Of a stretch of 64,000 bases of DNA, positions 60,886-64,000 are shown in pieces (position 1 is the first letter of the stretch; the number at the start of each line of letters is the position of its first letter). This stretch comes from Parahaliea maris. GTDB taxonomy: Bacteria; Pseudomonadota; Gammaproteobacteria; Pseudomonadales; Halieaceae. Position numbers and translations under genes: made by a program. The notes beneath the pieces are model-generated. The model did no database searches, had not been told where the DNA came from, and worked only from the letters and a program-made list of their open reading frames with translations. Location: positions 1-64,000 of the forward strand of contig NZ_VRZA01000004.1 of assembly GCF_008064665.1 (NCBI RefSeq), in the 5' to 3' direction.

Positions 60886-62742
60886 ATGAGTGCTCAGCGT
60901 TTGCCGGTGATTGTCGGATTTGGTGGTATCAACGGCGCGGGCAGGGCATCGAGCCACCATGCTTACCGGCGCCTGGTGCAGGGCAGCCTGCCGCAGGCCG
61001 AGCGTGACCAGACTTTCGCCGCCCTGGCCCGGTTGATGGGGCTGGAGGCCGTCGACGAGCAACATATCCTCGACCACACCCTGGTCCGGCGGGTGGAACT
61101 CAACCATTTCGACGTGGACCGGGTGCAGTGGAACCGGCGCTTCCCGACCCAGAGCAACGGCCAGCCGGTGACCTTCGATATCAAGCGCCAGTACCTGCCC
61201 GAGGTGATTCCCCCCGAGTGGGAGGTCACGCCCACCTCGGTCACCCACGCCAACGTCAAGATCCGCGGCCAGCAGGAGTTCCTGCTGCCCACCATCCGTG
61301 AATTCGAGGTGAAGGCGGCGGGCCAGCTGCCCACCGGCTTCGAGCCCGGCAAGCTGTACGCCTCCCGCAACCACCCCCGGGGGCTGCAGATGATGGTCTA
61401 CGCGGCCTCCGATGCATTGGGCAGCCTGGGGCTCGACTGGGAACACATTGCCAGCAAGGTGCCGGTGGACCAGGTCAGCGTCTACGCCGGCAGCGCCATG
61501 GGCCAGCTCGACGGCGCCGGGGCCGGAGGGATGCTCAAGGCCCGCTACAACGGCCAGCGGGTCACCTCCAAGTTCTGCCCCCTGAGCCTGGCGGAAATGC
61601 CGGCGGATTTTGTCAACGCCTACGTCCTCGGCAGCCTCGGTTCAACCGGCGCTTCCCTCGGCGCCTGTGCGTCGTTCCTCTACAACCTGCGCCTGGGTAT
61701 CAATGATATCCGCAGCGGCCGGGCCCGGGTCGCGTTCATCGGCTCCGCCGAGGCGCCGATCAACCCGGAAGTCATGGAAGGCTACGCCGCCATGGGCGCC
61801 CTGGCCACCGACAAGGGCTTGCGCGCGCTGGATGGACTGGATGACAGCCAGGCCCCCGATCACCGCCGGGCCTGCCGGCCCTTCGCCGATAACTGCGGCT
61901 TTACTATCGCCGAATCGGCACAAATGGTGGTGCTGTTCGACGACGCCCTGGCCCTGGAGACCGGGGCGACCATGTTCGGCGCCGCCCCCGATGTGTTCGT
62001 TAACGCCGACGGTTTCAAGAAGTCCATTTCCGGCCCCGGTGTGGGTAACTACCTCACCATGACCAAGGCCCTGGCCGGCATCCGCGCCATCATCGGTGAG
62101 CGCGCCGTGCGCAGCGGCGGCCTGGTGCAGGCCCACGGCACCGGTACCCCCCAGAACCGGGTGACCGAGTCGCGGATCCTGGAGGAGGTGGCCCGGGCCT
62201 TCGGTATCGAGCAGTGGCCGGTGGCGGCCATCAAGTGCTTCCTCGGTCACTCCCTGGGCTCCGCCTCCGGCGACCAGGTGACGGCCACCCTGGGCGTCTG
62301 GGCACACGGCCTGGTGCCGGGTATCACTACGGTGGAGGAGTTTGCCGAGGACGTTCACCGTGACCACCTGTCCCTGAGTACCAGCCACCAGGCGGTTGAC
62401 CCCCAGGCCCTGCATTACACCCTGGTGAATTCCAAGGGCTTCGGTGGCAACAACGCCACCGCCTCGCTGCTGAGTCCCAACGTGACCCGGAAGCTGGTGC
62501 GCATGCGGGCCTCCGCTGCCGAATGGCAGGCCTGGGAAGCTGCTAACGAAGGGGTGCGCGAGCGCCAGGCGGCCTACGATGCGGCGATGATCGCCGGAGA
62601 TATTGCGCCGACCTATCACTTCGATTACGGGGTATTGGGTGATGACGACGTAACCCTGGGCGCGAGTGATGTCCAGATTGGCCCGCACCGGGTGTCCCTG
62701 GAGACAGAGTCTCCCTTCGGTTCCCTGAATCCCGACGACTGA
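60886..62742 (+). CDS. fabY: beta-ketoacyl-ACP synthase FabY
   Basis: 618-residue ketoacyl synthase of the FabY type, which starts fatty acid synthesis in Pseudomonas by condensing acetyl-CoA with malonyl-ACP in place of FabH. The N-terminus RLPVIVGFGGINGAGRASSHH and blocks KSAGQ-like AAGQLPTGFEPGKLYASRNHPRG, LGSTGASLGACASFLYNLRLGI (active-site Cys), VQAHGTGTPQNRVTES and KCFLGHSLGSASGDQ (His) follow PA5174 as I remember it. AGAGG lies before the ATG at 60886; an in-frame GTG at 60874 is less likely. A strong terminator follows. Confidence 0.93.
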   Translation: MSAQRLPVIVGFGGINGAGRASSHHAYRRLVQGSLPQAERDQTFAALARLMGLEAVDEQHILDHTLVRRVELNHFDVDRVQWNRRFPTQSNGQPVTFDIKRQYLPEVIPPEWEVTPTSVTHANVKIRGQQEFLLPTIREFEVKAAGQLPTGFEPGKLYASRNHPRGLQMMVYAASDALGSLGLDWEHIASKVPVDQVSVYAGSAMGQLDGAGAGGMLKARYNGQRVTSKFCPLSLAEMPADFVNAYVLGSLGSTGASLGACASFLYNLRLGINDIRSGRARVAFIGSAEAPINPEVMEGYAAMGALATDKGLRALDGLDDSQAPDHRRACRPFADNCGFTIAESAQMVVLFDDALALETGATMFGAAPDVFVNADGFKKSISGPGVGNYLTMTKALAGIRAIIGERAVRSGGLVQAHGTGTPQNRVTESRILEEVARAFGIEQWPVAAIKCFLGHSLGSASGDQVTATLGVWAHGLVPGITTVEEFAEDVHRDHLSLSTSHQAVDPQALHYTLVNSKGFGGNNATASLLSPNVTRKLVRMRASAAEWQAWEAANEGVRERQAAYDAAMIAGDIAPTYHFDYGVLGDDDVTLGASDVQIGPHRVSLETESPFGSLNPDD

Positions 62743-62760
62743 TGCAATAGTGCTACGAAG

Positions 62761-62787
62761 AAGGGCGGCCATCTGGCCGCCCTTTTT
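62761..62787 (+). terminator. Rho-independent terminator after fabY
   Basis: AAGGGCGGCC-ATCT-GGCCGCCCTT, a 10-base-pair stem followed by TTTTT. It lies 18 bases past the fabY stop and ahead of the convergent TonB-receptor end. It may also end that transcript weakly. Confidence 0.93.
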
Positions 62788-62807
62788 GGTTAATCCCCGG
62801 CTGGAGG

Positions 62808-64000
62808 TCAGAAGTTGTAGGTTACCTCTGCGCCATAGACCTGGCCCTTCGCCGGCGGAGAGAACGTACCCCCCAGGGGAATCGGGCCCAGGGCCGCCGG
62901 CAACTGGGTGTCGCCACCGTGCTTCACTTCATCCAGCAGGTTGCGACCGTAGAGCGAGAGTACCCAGTGGCCGCTGTTGCTGTAGAAATCGAGGCCGGCA
63001 TCGACAATGTCCTGCTCGAGAATATAACCCAGGTTGTTGTCGGTGTAGGCGGACTCGTCCCGGTGGGCATAGCTGAGTCGGGCCGAGGCATAGCCCCAGT
63101 TGCCAACCTGTATGTCATAGCTCAGGCCCACGTTGTACGTCAGCTCCGGTGCCCGCGGCAGATCGAGGTCCTTGTCCGCGCTGTCGACCACGCCGTCGCC
63201 ATTGAGGTCGAAGATCACCTTGTCGTAGCTGGCATCCAGGTAGCCCAGGCCGGCGGTCAGCACCAGGTCATCGGTGATCGGGAAGGCGCCGTCGATCTCC
63301 AGGCCATAGATACTGGCATCGGCGGTGTTATCGATGATCTGCAGCACCCCGGAGGTTTCGCTGGGCAGGTTGACCTCGCGCTGCATGTCGCCGATGTCGG
63401 TATAGAACACGGCGGCATTCAGGCGGCCCCAGCTATGGGTCGACTTGTAGCCGAGTTCGTAGCTGTCCACCTGCTCCTCGTCGAAGGGGCCGGGCGGGAA
63501 GCTCGGATCCGTGTTGCGCAGGTTGTAGCCCCCGGAACGGAACGCCCGGCTCCAGTGACCGTAGACCTGGGCGCTGTCATCCAGCGCGTAGGTAAAGCCG
63601 ATCTTCGGTGCCCAGGTATCCCAGGTGTTGTCGTCCTGGAAGTCGATGGGGCAGGCCGGGCCCTCGACGAAGTTACAGCGGGTATCGGAGGCGTACAGCG
63701 GGTTGGCGTAGGTCGGGACGCCATTGACGATGGTCCCCGGGATATCCAGCACGTTGGTATTGACCCCCAGTGAGGCGATCTCGGCGGACTTCTCTTCCGA
63801 CGACCAGCGAATTCCGGCAGTCAGGGTCAGGCGATCGGTCAGGTCGTAGTCCACCGCAGCGAAGGCGCCCAGGGTTTCCACGTTATAGTAGCCGCCGCCG
63901 TCCTGGATCTGGTAGGCCACGCTGTCCGGCAAGGCGCCGCCGGTCAAGGCCGCGGTGAGGGCGCCGAGCAGGTTGCGGCGCTCGTGGTAGACCATGTCGT
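62808..64000 (-). CDS. TonB-dependent receptor, C-terminal part (truncated by window edge)
   Basis: The last about 397 residues of a TonB-dependent receptor beta-barrel; the reading frame is open past the right edge. Seen are LTLTAGIRWSSEEKSAEI, KIGFTYALDDSAQVYGHWSRAFRSGGYNL, YELGYKSTHSWGRLNAAVF, and the terminal FSPPAKGQVYGAEVTYNF. The sequence RAFRSGGYN is usual in receptors for organic molecules in sphingomonads and marine gammaproteobacteria. Plug and TonB box are outside the window, so no substrate is proposed. Confidence 0.9.
   Translation of the reverse strand, partial: DMVYHERRNLLGALTAALTGGALPDSVAYQIQDGGGYYNVETLGAFAAVDYDLTDRLTLTAGIRWSSEEKSAEIASLGVNTNVLDIPGTIVNGVPTYANPLYASDTRCNFVEGPACPIDFQDDNTWDTWAPKIGFTYALDDSAQVYGHWSRAFRSGGYNLRNTDPSFPPGPFDEEQVDSYELGYKSTHSWGRLNAAVFYTDIGDMQREVNLPSETSGVLQIIDNTADASIYGLEIDGAFPITDDLVLTAGLGYLDASYDKVIFDLNGDGVVDSADKDLDLPRAPELTYNVGLSYDIQVGNWGYASARLSYAHRDESAYTDNNLGYILEQDIVDAGLDFYSNSGHWVLSLYGRNLLDEVKHGGDTQLPAALGPIPLGGTFSPPAKGQVYGAEVTYNF

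Overview
The window is a GC-rich, densely coded chromosomal segment with short intergenic gaps and many 1-4 base start/stop overlaps. I see no IS element, phage gene, CRISPR array, rRNA or tRNA. The gene set suggests a marine gammaproteobacterium, probably near Halieaceae/Spongiibacteraceae (order Cellvibrionales). It includes MnmC, HrpA, DusA, a FabY-type ketoacyl synthase, a RibB with a dead RibA domain, two TonB-dependent receptors and many acyl-CoA enzymes. The taxonomy is inferred from gene content only.

Left third (1-26 kb). An M16C metalloprotease, a glutaminyl cyclase and mnmC lie on the minus strand. They are followed by an uncharacterised protein, a MaoC hydratase, and the pair fadD-hrpA. 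At 12.9-14.9 kb is the most interesting locus: a compact RiPP cluster of the hvfABC (bufferin/methanobactin-related) type. It encodes a Cys-repeat precursor with ten EGKCG/EGSCG motifs, a DUF692 (MNIO) iron oxidase and a DUF2063 partner. The 3' end of the precursor gene carries an apparent frameshift: the -1 frame continues into one more EGSCG motif and ends in a TAATG that overlaps the hvfB start. Next come mlaA, a PP2C phosphatase response regulator with a degenerate receiver plus a STAS partner, terB-like, transaldolase, dusA, a cardiolipin synthase, a small ABM protein and a periplasmic beta-propeller.

Middle (23-49 kb). An FbpABC-type ferric iron ABC transporter sits behind a Fur-box-like site. 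Then come an SDR/TetR/sulfotransferase operon divergent from an LLM oxidoreductase, a small Cys-containing membrane protein divergent from a bactofilin gene with a perfect CRP-type palindrome between them, another LLM enzyme and an MscS channel. A five-gene minus-strand operon follows (TonB receptor, Tat-exported spermidine-dehydrogenase-like flavoenzyme, NhaC antiporter, exported cupin, D-aminoacylase-like lipoprotein), which looks like an uptake and catabolism module for an amine or acyl-amino compound. After it are a TPR-sulfotransferase, an MFS protein and an amino-acid-type binding protein.

Right part (47-64 kb). An HsaC/BphC-like extradiol dioxygenase and gamma-glutamyltransferase precede an operon of two DUF35 proteins, two thiolase-fold proteins lacking the catalytic Cys, a FadD19-like CoA ligase, two crotonases and a nitroreductase. 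This set resembles the side-chain arm of bacterial steroid catabolism. The window closes with ribB/thiolase, a GlxA-type AraC regulator divergent from fabY, and the C-terminal part of a second TonB-dependent receptor running off the right edge.
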